A stretch of DNA of 64,000 nucleotides from Methanosphaera cuniculi (GTDB lineage Archaea; Methanobacteriota; Methanobacteria; Methanobacteriales; Methanobacteriaceae), in contig NZ_LWMS01000044.1 in assembly GCF_003149675.1 (NCBI RefSeq), positions 62,001 through 126,000 of the forward strand, written 5' to 3'. Positions 18,517 through 27,040 of the stretch are shown here, in pieces (the stretch's first letter is position 1; each line of letters begins with the position of its first letter). The notes beneath the pieces were generated by a model. It saw nothing but the letters and a program-made list of their open reading frames with translations, did not search any database and was not told where the DNA came from. Position numbers and translations under genes: made by a program.

Positions 18517-19077
18517 TTATAATGATCTGTAGTATCCTATTCCACGTGTTCCTACTACTATTCCTGATTTTTTATGGTCTGAATGTGTTGTGTATGTTGG
18601 GCTTGAATCTTCACCACTTAGTTTTGCTAGGTATTCTTCTCTTTCATCTTCATAGTTATCAAAGTATGATTTTTCTTCTGCTGATAGGTCACTTCTAGAT
18701 GCTGATAATTCACTCATATATGTTCCATCTTTATAATATAATTTTGTTACATAATATGTTTCATTATCATATGATCCATAGTTTACTCGTATTGAATCAT
18801 TAAATTTAAATGTTCTTTTGGTTAAATATGCAAGTGTTCTAATCATATCTTTTGTATATATACTGTAGTGTTTTCCTGTTAGTTCATCTGTAAATGTTAA
18901 ATTTTTAAGTCCTCTGTCTCCTTCATATTGTGTTGCTGTTCCATCTTCATATGATAATGTTACATTTACTGGTTTTACTTCTGCTTGATCAATAAACTCA
19001 GCACTTATACATGAGCTAAACATTAGTAGTGTCATTATTGATAAAAACAATAAGGAGATCTTTTTTTTATTAATCAT
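18517..19077 (-). CDS. Secreted protein of unknown function
   Basis: A 186-residue protein with a signal peptide (about residues 1-26, positive start INKKK, hydrophobic core LLFLSIMTLLMF, cleavage after ISA). The mature part is Tyr-, Asp- and Ser-rich and has one Cys only in the signal region. It holds a beta-rich stretch (VTLSYEDGTATQYEGD, YYVTKLYYKDGTYMSEL), an acidic helix (EEKSYFDNYEDEREEYLAKL) and a Gly/Tyr-rich end (GIVVGTRGIGYYRSL). No family is recognised. GGAGTTTT precedes the ATG. It stands alone and is followed by the nine-C terminator element. Confidence 0.75.
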   Translation of the reverse strand: MINKKKISLLFLSIMTLLMFSSCISAEFIDQAEVKPVNVTLSYEDGTATQYEGDRGLKNLTFTDELTGKHYSIYTKDMIRTLAYLTKRTFKFNDSIRVNYGSYDNETYYVTKLYYKDGTYMSELSASRSDLSAEEKSYFDNYEDEREEYLAKLSGEDSSPTYTTHSDHKKSGIVVGTRGIGYYRSL

Positions 19078-19340
19078 TTTTAAAACTCCTAAGTCATTAA
19101 TAATTTTTTTTAAATGGATATTATTTTTAAGGTGTGTTAAATGTAGTATTTAAAACTTTAGATAAGATGTATCTTTAATTTAATGTCTATTTACATTTAT
19201 TTTATATGTTAAACTTATTTTTTTCATGTTTTATTTTATAAATACTTATATTTGATATAAAAAATATAATATACAATATATAGAAGTGAAATTAAAATAA
19301 TTGGAAAAAAATAAAAACTTTAAGGTGGTGAATTAAAAAA

Positions 19341-20261
19341 ATGGTATTAGTTGAAGGTAAAATTGGAGATAAAACTTATCGTGAACCTTTTTCTAAGGGT
19401 ATTTTATCAAAGTCTCTCATACGTTCTGAGATTGATCCTGCAAAATCTTATGAAATAGCAGTTGAAATTGAAAAATATTATGTTGATAATAATATTGAAG
19501 TTGTTAAAATAGAGGATCTTATTGAACATGTTACAGATAGACTTAATGAAGAGGATCCAAAACTAGCTAAAAAATATTATAAGTGGAAAGAAATTAGACG
19601 ATCAGAGGATCCTCTTATTATTCTAATAGGAGGTGCTTCTGGTATTGGTACATCAAGTATTTCATTTGAACTTGCAAATAAGCTTGGTATTAAAAATATG
19701 TTAAGTACAGATATGATTCGTGAGGTTATGCGTAAGATTGTTTCTAAAGAATTATGTCCAACATTATTTGAATCAAGCTATACTGCAGCTGAGTCACTTA
19801 GTACTCCTGCACCACCAGAGTTTGATAAGACGCTCTTAGGATTTAAGGATCATGTAAATACTGTGAGTGTAGGATTAACTGGAGTTATTGAACGTGCAAT
19901 TAAAGAGGGAATAAGTATTGTTATTGAAGGAGTACATATAGTTCCAGGTTTTATTGATGAGGAATTACTTAAACGTAATAATGTTCATATGTTTGTATTA
20001 TCATTATCTGATGAAGAAATACATAAAAGTAGATTTTATTCACGTTGTCGACAACTTTGGGCTAGACGTCCTCTTAAACGTTACTTAAAGCACTTTAATG
20101 ATATTCGTAAAACTCATGATTATATTATTGGTGAAGCTAAAAATCATGATGTATGTGTAATTGAAAATATTGATGTTAATGCAACAATAGATACAATGAT
20201 TGAAACAATTATTGAAAAACAAACAAACACACAAAAACAAGAAGCATTACAAACACTATAA
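19341..20261 (+). CDS. pgk2: 2-phosphoglycerate kinase
   Basis: A 306-residue cytoplasmic enzyme that phosphorylates 2-phosphoglycerate to 2,3-diphosphoglycerate, the first step toward cyclic 2,3-diphosphoglycerate in Methanobacteriales. Residues 1-85 form an ATP-cone-like domain (EPFSKGILSKSLI). The Walker A motif GGASGIGTSS is at 97-106, followed by the typical MLSTDMIREVMR and the Arg-rich SRCRQLWARRPLKRYLKHF. GGTGG lies 11 bases before the ATG. It is a single-gene unit, convergent with cysteine synthase. The family assignment is firm from the order of these motifs. Confidence 0.93.
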   Translation: MVLVEGKIGDKTYREPFSKGILSKSLIRSEIDPAKSYEIAVEIEKYYVDNNIEVVKIEDLIEHVTDRLNEEDPKLAKKYYKWKEIRRSEDPLIILIGGASGIGTSSISFELANKLGIKNMLSTDMIREVMRKIVSKELCPTLFESSYTAAESLSTPAPPEFDKTLLGFKDHVNTVSVGLTGVIERAIKEGISIVIEGVHIVPGFIDEELLKRNNVHMFVLSLSDEEIHKSRFYSRCRQLWARRPLKRYLKHFNDIRKTHDYIIGEAKNHDVCVIENIDVNATIDTMIETIIEKQTNTQKQEALQTL

Positions 20262-20412
20262 AAAGAATATAGATATTAACATAAGAAGTTTTATCTTATA
20301 TTTTTTTTTCTTCTTTTTTTTAGGAATATCCTTTTTTTTAAAACTCTTTTTTCCTTTTTTTGATTAAAAGTATTATTTTTTTAAAATAAGAAATTATTCT
20401 TTTTTTATATAG

Positions 20413-20440
20413 AAAAAAATTATGGGAGGAGAGGTTGAAT
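20413..20440 (-). terminator. C-rich plus T-run 3'-end element
   Basis: In sense orientation it reads ATTCAACCTCTCCTCCCATA, then ATT and a T-run, 30 bases after the cysK stop. Confidence 0.5.
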
Positions 20441-20469
20441 TATTATTTTTTATATTTTTTTTCTTTTTT

Positions 20470-21432
20470 TTAGTAGTATAAGTCTGATAACCAGTCTACA
20501 CTTAGGTATCTTTCACCTGTATCTGGTAGTATTACAACTATTGTTTTATCTTTATTTTCAGGTCTTTTAGCTACTTCTAATGCTGCATATACTGCTGCTC
20601 CTGATGATATTCCTGCAAGTATTCCTTCTTTTTGTGCTAGTTGTATTGTTGTTTTTCCTGCATCTTCATCTTCTACATCTATTGTTTCATCTATTAAATC
20701 AAGATCTAGAGTGTCTGGTATGAATCCTGGACTTATTCCTTGTATTTTATGTGGTCCTGATTCTCCTTTTGTGATAAATGGTGATCCTGCTGCTTCTACT
20801 GCTATTACTTTGAAGTCTGGTTTTACTTCTTTGATTCTTTCTGCTATTCCTGTTGCTGTTCCTCCTGTTCCTACTGATGATATTAGTATGTCTACATTTC
20901 CATCTGTGTCTTTTAGTATTTCTTCTGCTGTTAGTATTTTATGTATTTCTGGGTTTGCTGGGTTTGAGAATTGTTGTAGTATGAGTGAGTTTTCTATTTC
21001 TTCATTTAGTTGTTCTGCTTTTTTTATTGCTCCTGGTATTCCTTCTGATGCTGGTGTTAATACTAGATCTGCTCCAAATATTTTTATTAGTTTTCGTCTT
21101 TCTTCTGAGAATGATTCTGGTAGTACTATTTTTAGTTTGTATCCTTTTGCTGCTGCTGCATATGCTAGTGCTATTCCTGTGTTTCCACTTGTTGGTTCGA
21201 TTAATGTTGTGTCTTTATCTATTTTTCCTTCTTTTTCTGCTTTTTCAATCATTTCAACTGCTACTCGATCTTTTATGCTACTTGCTGGGTTGAATGATTC
21301 TACTTTTACTAGTATTTCTGCATCTACATCTTCAGCTATTTTATTTAGTCTGACAAGTGGTGTATTTCCTATTGCTTCTGTTATATCATTTGCTATTGGT
21401 TTTTTTAGTATTTCTATATTTTCTATTGCCAT
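20470..21432 (-). CDS. cysK: Cysteine synthase (O-acetylserine sulfhydrylase)
   Basis: A 320-residue PLP enzyme that forms cysteine from O-acetylserine and sulfide. PLP Lys54 is in NPASSIKDR, the substrate loop TSGNTGIALA is at 81-90, the phosphate-binding GTGGTATG is near 190, and PDTGERYLS is near the C-terminus. The length is normal. The antisense strand carries a 253-codon open frame, an effect of codon bias. Many methanogens make cysteine on tRNA instead, so this gene points to the bacterial-like route; no serine acetyltransferase is in the window. It is transcribed alone. Confidence 0.95.
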   Translation of the reverse strand: MAIENIEILKKPIANDITEAIGNTPLVRLNKIAEDVDAEILVKVESFNPASSIKDRVAVEMIEKAEKEGKIDKDTTLIEPTSGNTGIALAYAAAAKGYKLKIVLPESFSEERRKLIKIFGADLVLTPASEGIPGAIKKAEQLNEEIENSLILQQFSNPANPEIHKILTAEEILKDTDGNVDILISSVGTGGTATGIAERIKEVKPDFKVIAVEAAGSPFITKGESGPHKIQGISPGFIPDTLDLDLIDETIDVEDEDAGKTTIQLAQKEGILAGISSGAAVYAALEVAKRPENKDKTIVVILPDTGERYLSVDWLSDLYY

Positions 21433-21692
21433 TTCTATCTTTTCCTATATTTTTTTTTATTTTTCTAAGTAAAGTTTTGTTTATTTTTATTATTGTATTA
21501 TTTGTATCATTTAATAAATATATAATTTAACAATGTTATATTTTTTTGTTTTTTTAAAAAAAATAATAAAAACATATACTCAGAAATATAAAACTAGAAC
21601 TCATCCTAAAAAAATCACCCAAAAAATAAAGGAAAAATAAGAATATCAGAAAAAATGAATGTGGTATAAAAAAAATAAAGGTGTGAATTAAA

Positions 21693-22565
21693 ATGTGGAA
21701 TAGAATCGACAACTTACTAGAATTTCTATCAAAAAAAGGTGACCAACAAGCAATAAACATACTTACATCACAACTAAAACAAAAATATAAAAGTAAAATA
21801 GAAGAAGGACTTAAATTTACAACAATATGTGAAGATGAAGTACTTGATGTAATAGCAATATACTCAGATGATGGTTTAATATTTGAACATCTCTTCATAG
21901 ATACAAAAAACAAAAATCTAAGTGACAAATACAACCTATCATCACTAACAGATGAAATGAACTTCAGAGGAGTAGATATAATAAAAACAAGACGAAAAAT
22001 AACAATACCTGATGTAGAAGCCAAGGAATATGGAATGCCTAATGTAGAGGTACATTTATATATGCAAGCAAAAATACATGAAGATGAAAAAAAGACAATA
22101 CCACAAAAACCAGTATATCTAATAGCAACCCAAGATGATAAACAAAACAACACAATATATCTGATAGGATATCAAAAAGATAAAATAAAAAACATAACAC
22201 ACATGCTAAATTTAAAAAATAATCATACAAATAAACAAATATCAAATACATTCATAAAAAATATACAAAACCTTGATAAAACACCTGAAAATATGGATTA
22301 TTCACTACACTATAAAGATATGAAAATGAAATACAGAATACTAAAACGATGGGATGACCTATATGACATGCTACAAGATGGTTATGAAAATATCTATAAA
22401 ATCATTAAAAACTACGAAAATACCTATAAAACACGTGATACACCATTAAATATAGATATAATAGATGATAACATCATAAAAATGTACTTGTGGGGTAATG
22501 TAGAATTTAGGAAAAATAAAAATATGAAATATGAAATTAAAAAAATAAAAATACAAAAAAAGTGA
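21693..22565 (+). CDS. Uncharacterised cytoplasmic protein
   Basis: A 290-residue protein, rich in Lys, Asn and Ile, without signal peptide or membrane segments. The N-terminal third (MWNRIDNLLEFLSKKGD) is helical. The middle has a beta-rich stretch with VEVHLYMQAKIHEDEK and KPVYLIATQDDKQNN. The last part has YENIYKIIKNYENTYKT and a basic tail. GGTG precedes the ATG. It lies alone between cysK and the metallophosphoesterase. I do not recognise its family. Confidence 0.7.
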   Translation: MWNRIDNLLEFLSKKGDQQAINILTSQLKQKYKSKIEEGLKFTTICEDEVLDVIAIYSDDGLIFEHLFIDTKNKNLSDKYNLSSLTDEMNFRGVDIIKTRRKITIPDVEAKEYGMPNVEVHLYMQAKIHEDEKKTIPQKPVYLIATQDDKQNNTIYLIGYQKDKIKNITHMLNLKNNHTNKQISNTFIKNIQNLDKTPENMDYSLHYKDMKMKYRILKRWDDLYDMLQDGYENIYKIIKNYENTYKTRDTPLNIDIIDDNIIKMYLWGNVEFRKNKNMKYEIKKIKIQKK

Positions 22566-22599
22566 GATTAACTTAACATATCCTATAAAAAAAAGGATT

Positions 22600-22624
22600 A
22601 AAAAAAAGGAGGGGAGATTAAAAG
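22600..22624 (-). terminator. C-rich plus T-run 3'-end element
   Basis: In sense orientation it reads CTTTTAATCTCCCCTCC followed by eight T, 17 bases after the metallophosphoesterase stop. Confidence 0.5.
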
Positions 22625-22640
22625 TATATTTTTTTTTATT

Positions 22641-23609
22641 CTATATTCTATTGATATTTAAAACTACAATTTCTGAGTGTGTACCTAGTCTTATTGGTGC
22701 TGCAAAGGTTCCCACTCCTTCACTTACAGATAGGTATGAATTATAATCTCCTTTATCATCATCTTTTATATGATTTCGGAATAATCCTCTGTTGTATTTA
22801 AATATTTTCTCTGAAATGAAATTCATTGGATAAAACTGTCCACCATGTGTATGTCCTGATAGTTCAACATCTATTTTTTGTTTTGAAAGTTCATCCCATA
22901 ACTCAGGAACATGATATATTAAAATATTATTTAGATAATCTGATATTGGTATTTTATATTCATTATTATTTACATCAAATGAAAATGATAATCCTATTAT
23001 GTTTAATCCCATATCATCATATATCATGTTTTCATCATCTAGTATTATTACATTTGCATTTTCTAGTGCTTTTTTTACATTTTCTATTCCCTGGTAGTAA
23101 TCATGATTTCCTGGTGTAAATATTACAGGCATTTCGGCTTTTTTTAGTTCATCATAGCTATCTGGTAGTACTGGTGCTGATCCATCTGATATATCTCCTG
23201 ATATTATGGTTAATGTTTTTATGTTTTCTTTTTGTTTTTGTTGTGCTATTTTATTTATATTTTCTACTACTTGTTTTATTGTTGTATCTGTTCTTGAAGA
23301 TCCTATATGTAGGTCAGATATATGTATTATACATACATCTTCTGGTTGTTTATCTGATCTATTTTTTAAGTATAAATCATATGATCGTATGTAGTTTCTA
23401 TGTGCATTAGCATATCCTATGATTGCACATATTGGTACAATTAATAGTAGTACTGGTAGTTTAATTGAATTTGGTATTGGTGTTATATGATCTGTTATAA
23501 ATAGTGCTATGTTTAAAAACAGGTACATAAATGACATCCATAGCCATATTCCACTTATTTCTACAAGTAATCGTGTTATTTTATGTGATTTTTTTCTTTC
23601 AATTTGCAT
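22641..23609 (-). CDS. Membrane metallophosphoesterase with damaged 5' end
   Basis: A calcineurin-like phosphoesterase of the YkuE type. From the ATG at 23609 it has 322 residues: two membrane helices, then the metal motifs HISDLHIGS, SGDISDG, GNHDYY and HTHGGQF. This ATG has no ribosome site. The same frame stays open upstream to about 23798 and encodes more residues that fit the family (RREILHGPVLTLIL, then a second helix pair), but it lacks any start codon. An ATG at 23786-23788 after GGTGG is one base out of frame, and one extra A in the AAAA run (23780-23783) would join it. The intact protein would be about 380 residues with four membrane helices. The substrate is unknown. Confidence 0.8.
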   Translation of the reverse strand: MQIERKKSHKITRLLVEISGIWLWMSFMYLFLNIALFITDHITPIPNSIKLPVLLLIVPICAIIGYANAHRNYIRSYDLYLKNRSDKQPEDVCIIHISDLHIGSSRTDTTIKQVVENINKIAQQKQKENIKTLTIISGDISDGSAPVLPDSYDELKKAEMPVIFTPGNHDYYQGIENVKKALENANVIILDDENMIYDDMGLNIIGLSFSFDVNNNEYKIPISDYLNNILIYHVPELWDELSKQKIDVELSGHTHGGQFYPMNFISEKIFKYNRGLFRNHIKDDDKGDYNSYLSVSEGVGTFAAPIRLGTHSEIVVLNINRI

Positions 23610-23885
23610 TGGTATAAGATGTAATAATGCAAGTAGTATAGATACAGCTATGAGAATATAGTCTGATATCTGATAGTTTAGAAGGGTGTATATTCCTCCT
23701 ATAATAAAATAGTTGTATGGTATTAGTATTAATGTTAAAACAGGTCCATGTAGAATTTCTCGTCTTTTTGTGAATTCTATTTTATCATTCCACCACTTGT
23801 TTTTATTTTATTTGATTCAATTTTTTCATCATTATAATATTTAGTTTAAAAATAATTATATACTTTTATTTTTTTTTTATGAATG

Positions 23886-23900
23886 AAAAAAAGGGGGTGG
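23886..23900 (-). terminator. C-rich plus T-run element
   Basis: In sense orientation it reads CCACCCCC plus seven T. It lies about 87 bases after the stop of the Ig-like membrane protein and follows the closer element at 23956. Confidence 0.4.
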
Positions 23901-23955
23901 ATGTTATAATAAAAAGTAAACTGGGCTATGATTAATTTTTAAAAAAATGAGTTTT

Positions 23956-23979
23956 AAAAAAAGAATGGGTGGTTAAAAG
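23956..23979 (-). terminator. C-rich plus T-run 3'-end element
   Basis: In sense orientation it reads TTTTAACCACCCATTC followed by seven T, only eight bases after the stop of the Ig-like membrane protein. Confidence 0.5.
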
Positions 23980-23986
23980 TTAAAAT

Positions 23987-24685
23987 TTAGATTATATATG
24001 CAAGTACTACTTCTACTATTGTTATGAAGATTAGTATTAGTATTACAATTGGGATGAAGTGTTTAAATAAATCATGATTTGTTACATTTTTTCGTATGAT
24101 TGAATGATATTTAGGGTTAACATCACGTGCATATACTCCTGCTATTATGAAGGATATTATTAGTATCCATATTAGGAGGTTTATTATTACTCCAATTACA
24201 TTCATGTTTGTTTTAAATATTGATGAGAGTATTATTGTTGTAGTTGGTTCTAGATACAGGCTATTTTGTGCTATTGTATTAATTACTGATGATATGCTTG
24301 ATAGGAAGTATGTATTTAGTATTGTTACATATATTAATACTATTATTGCTATTGCTATTGATGCCCATAGGTATGCACTTGTTTTGTAGAACATGTATTG
24401 TTTTTTAAATTTTAGTTTTGTTGTTGATTCTGTGTATTTATGGTTTTCTTCGTATGTTATAATTAGGTTGTAGTCTTTTTTTGTTATTGATGATGTTACT
24501 TCTGCAATTCCATCTTCTACTTTAGATTTTCCAATTAATCGTCCTTTTTTTGTTGTGATTACTACTTTTCCTTTTTTTACTGGTTTGTTTGTGCCTTTTT
24601 CGGTTACTTTTACTTGGACTGTGTATCTTTTTGTGTTAGATTCAACAATATTTGCCTCTAGTTGTGTTTTTATTCTATCTGTCAT
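23987..24685 (-). CDS. Membrane protein with N-terminal Ig-like domain
   Basis: The ATG at 24685 is chosen because GAGGTT lies eight bases before it; an upstream TTG at 24700 overlaps that site. The 232-residue product begins without a signal peptide. Residues about 10-95 form an Ig-like beta-domain (VTEKGTNKPVKKGKVVITTK, then GIAEVTSSI). Four hydrophobic helices follow (near 105-125, 145-160, 165-190 and 210-230). Ig-like domains of this type are normally extracellular, yet no export signal precedes it here. The domain may be cytoplasmic, or translocated with the first helix. The function is unknown. Confidence 0.7.
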   Translation of the reverse strand: MTDRIKTQLEANIVESNTKRYTVQVKVTEKGTNKPVKKGKVVITTKKGRLIGKSKVEDGIAEVTSSITKKDYNLIITYEENHKYTESTTKLKFKKQYMFYKTSAYLWASIAIAIIVLIYVTILNTYFLSSISSVINTIAQNSLYLEPTTTIILSSIFKTNMNVIGVIINLLIWILIISFIIAGVYARDVNPKYHSIIRKNVTNHDLFKHFIPIVILILIFITIVEVVLAYII

Positions 24686-25058
24686 AAAAAGAAACCTCAA
24701 AATATTTATTTTTTTTATTATTATTTTTTATCTTCTTTTTTATAATTTCTTAGTAAAAAAAGAAAAAATTTTATTTATAATCTTAAATTATATTTATCTT
24801 TCTTTTTTTTTAGTATATATAATTTCATAATTTTCGGGATTTCTGATTATGAAAATTGTTATTTTTAAAATTTTATTTTAGAAATTATGTAAAAATTATC
24901 TTTTTTAATGTAAAATATGGAAAAATTTATTAAATAAATGTTAATTTTTTAACAAAAGGATTTATATTAAATAAAATATATAATTATTAATAATGATAAT
25001 TACTTTTTTCTATAAAAACTAGAAAAAATCAAACATAAAAAAAATAAAGGAAAAAAAT
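24686..25058. other. Divergent promoter gap upstream of thiM
   Basis: No gene is seen. AAAATATATA at about 24973-24982 is a likely TATA box for thiM. It is followed by the imperfect dyad TAATTATTAATAATGATAAT (24981-25000), a possible operator. No TPP riboswitch core (CUGAGA, ACCUGA) is present. Confidence 0.4.
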
Positions 25059-25928
25059 ATGAAACAAAACGATACTGAAAAAATAAAACAAACAAGTCAA
25101 ATAATAGAAAAATTAAGAAAAACTAACCCACTAATAGACTGTATAACAAATTATGTAACAGTAAATGACTGTGCAAATGCAGTACTAGCACTAGGTGCAT
25201 CACCTGCAATGTCAACAGAAGAACTAGAAGCAATAGAATTTACACAAATATCTAATGCAGTAGTTATAAATATGGGATCACCCTTACAAATAAATCTAAC
25301 AACAATGCAAATGGTAGCAGTAGAAGCTAAAAAAACAAACACACCACTAATACTAGATCCTGTAGCAGTAGGTGTAACATCACTAAGAAATCAAACAACA
25401 CAGAATCTTATAAAACTAGCAACACCTAATATAATACGAGGAAACATGTCTGAAATAAAAGCAATAGGACAACTATTTAACATAACACAAACAGACTCTA
25501 AAGCTAAAGGTGTAGATGTAGCAGAAGATGATATAATAAGTGATGAAAATGTTGAAGAAAACGCATATCTAGTTGCAAAAATAGCAAAAGAATTAGAAAC
25601 AACAATAGCAGTATCAGGAGTAATGGACATCATCACAAATGGGGATGAAATATACTTAGTAGATAATGGAAATGAAGTAATGTCACAAATAACAGGAACA
25701 GGATGTATGCTAACATGTATTATGGGAGCATATTCAGCTGTAGTAAATCCACTAGATGCAGCAATAATAGCAACACTATCAATGACAATAGCAGGAGATC
25801 AAGCTCGCGATAAAATGATACAAAAAGATGAAGGATCAGCCTCATTTAGAACATACCTGATAGATGAACTATATAAAATGAATGCAGAAACAATAATAGA
25901 AAATGCAAAACTATACAAAATAAAATAA
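25059..25928 (+). CDS. thiM: Hydroxyethylthiazole kinase
   Basis: A 289-residue enzyme of the ribokinase-like fold that phosphorylates 4-methyl-5-hydroxyethylthiazole, a salvage step for thiamine. Diagnostic stretches are PLIDCITNYVTVNDCANAVL and ALGASPAMS at the N-terminus, LDPVAVG in the middle, the ATP-site PNIIRGNMSEI, and GTGCMLTCIMGAY with the catalytic Cys. AAAGGA lies before the ATG. It is followed after 31 bases by a thiamine-binding protein in the same direction, so the pair forms a thiamine operon. No thiE is next to them, which is unusual. Confidence 0.95.
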   Translation: MKQNDTEKIKQTSQIIEKLRKTNPLIDCITNYVTVNDCANAVLALGASPAMSTEELEAIEFTQISNAVVINMGSPLQINLTTMQMVAVEAKKTNTPLILDPVAVGVTSLRNQTTQNLIKLATPNIIRGNMSEIKAIGQLFNITQTDSKAKGVDVAEDDIISDENVEENAYLVAKIAKELETTIAVSGVMDIITNGDEIYLVDNGNEVMSQITGTGCMLTCIMGAYSAVVNPLDAAIIATLSMTIAGDQARDKMIQKDEGSASFRTYLIDELYKMNAETIIENAKLYKIK

Positions 25929-25959
25929 AAACACTACTTATGGGGGAGGAAATATTAAT

Positions 25960-26265
25960 ATGATAACAGCAGACTTTGCAATACTACCAGTTGGAATAGA
26001 TGATACAGAACTTAAAGAATATGTAAGACGTGCTGTACAAGTTGTTAAAGATTCAGGATTAACATATCAACTAACAGCAATGGGAACACTAATTGAAGCT
26101 CAAAACTATGAAGAACTATATAAAACAATCGCAAAAGCACAACAAGCAGTATTTAAAGATGATATAAAACGAGTATATACAGTAATAAAAATAGATGATA
26201 GACGAGATCATGATGATCACACACTTAATGGAAAAGTTCAAAGAGTAGATGAAATACTAAAATAA
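25960..26265 (+). CDS. MTH1187/YkoF-family thiamine-binding protein
   Basis: A 101-residue protein of the DUF77 family, with a ferredoxin-like fold known to bind thiamine or its pyrimidine. Visible features are ADFAILPVG, the YVRRAVQVVKDSGLTYQLTA helix and strand, MGTLIEA, and IKIDDRRD near the end. GGGGGAGGAAAT lies before the ATG. Location downstream of thiM supports a role in thiamine salvage or buffering in the cytoplasm. Confidence 0.9.
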   Translation: MITADFAILPVGIDDTELKEYVRRAVQVVKDSGLTYQLTAMGTLIEAQNYEELYKTIAKAQQAVFKDDIKRVYTVIKIDDRRDHDDHTLNGKVQRVDEILK

Positions 26266-26444
26266 ACAATTTCTAATACACTTAAACTACTTTTTTTATT
26301 TTTTTTTAACTACTATAACATCAACACTAATTTTTTTTTATGAGAAACTTTAAAATTAATCATTTACTATAAATAATCATTTAACCTAATAAAAAATAAA
26401 AGTAAAACCCCTTTTTTTTATAAAGATAGGTGGTATGTAAAAAT

Positions 26445-26933
26445 ATGAAACTTAAAAAGAAACTTGAAATTATAGAAATTGATGATATACTCACAGTTAA
26501 TAATTCATATCTATCTGATAATCTTAATCATTACATGAAAAGTATGTTATTTAATCTAAGAATAATCTTCAGACACAATATAGATGATAATCTTGAAGAT
26601 CTAATAAAATTCTACTATAAAATTGAAGATATACTAACTAAAAATATAAAACTTGAAAATGAAGATATTAAAAAACTAATAACACAAACTACAAAAATAA
26701 CACTAAATACAACAAATGTACATGGTATAAGTATTATCTATGAAAATACAGCAAAACTAATAGATGCATTATATAATGAACTTAAAACTCATACACATCC
26801 AGTTGCATTTAATGAATTAATTAACATTTTAAATAATACAACTGATGAAAATACAAAGATAAGTATAATAAAGCTACTTGAATCTAATTTTACATTAGAA
26901 TACCAGCAGTATCTTGCTCGAATAAATCTTTAA
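26445..26933 (+). CDS. Uncharacterised helical protein
   Basis: A 162-residue protein from the ATG at 26445, with AGGTGG 11 bases before it; a GTG at 26430 overlaps that site. The sequence is predicted mostly helical and rich in Leu, Asn, Ile and Lys (LNHYMKSMLFNLRIIF, then LIKFYYKIEDILTKNI). There is no signal peptide, no membrane segment and no recognised motif. It stands alone before the large ALP. The function is unknown. Confidence 0.6.
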   Translation: MKLKKKLEIIEIDDILTVNNSYLSDNLNHYMKSMLFNLRIIFRHNIDDNLEDLIKFYYKIEDILTKNIKLENEDIKKLITQTTKITLNTTNVHGISIIYENTAKLIDALYNELKTHTHPVAFNELINILNNTTDENTKISIIKLLESNFTLEYQQYLARINL

Positions 26934-27040
26934 TCCTCATCTTCTTATTTTTTTTAAAATTTTTTAATGTGGCAAAAATATTTTATATCTATTTTTTAAA
27001 AGTAATGTATAATAATAAAATTTTTATGTGAAAGATTATA

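Noticed and set aside
20711-21472. 253-codon plus-strand ORF over cysK
   Set aside because: It is an antisense shadow of a well supported cysteine synthase and is Ser/Ile-rich without any family pattern.
21554-22153. 199-codon minus-strand ORF
   Set aside because: It lies antisense to the 290-residue hypothetical protein, is Phe/Ser-rich and has no ribosome site.
24686-25058. Possible TPP riboswitch before thiM
   Set aside because: None of the conserved core sequences of the THI element is present, and the leader is almost pure AT.
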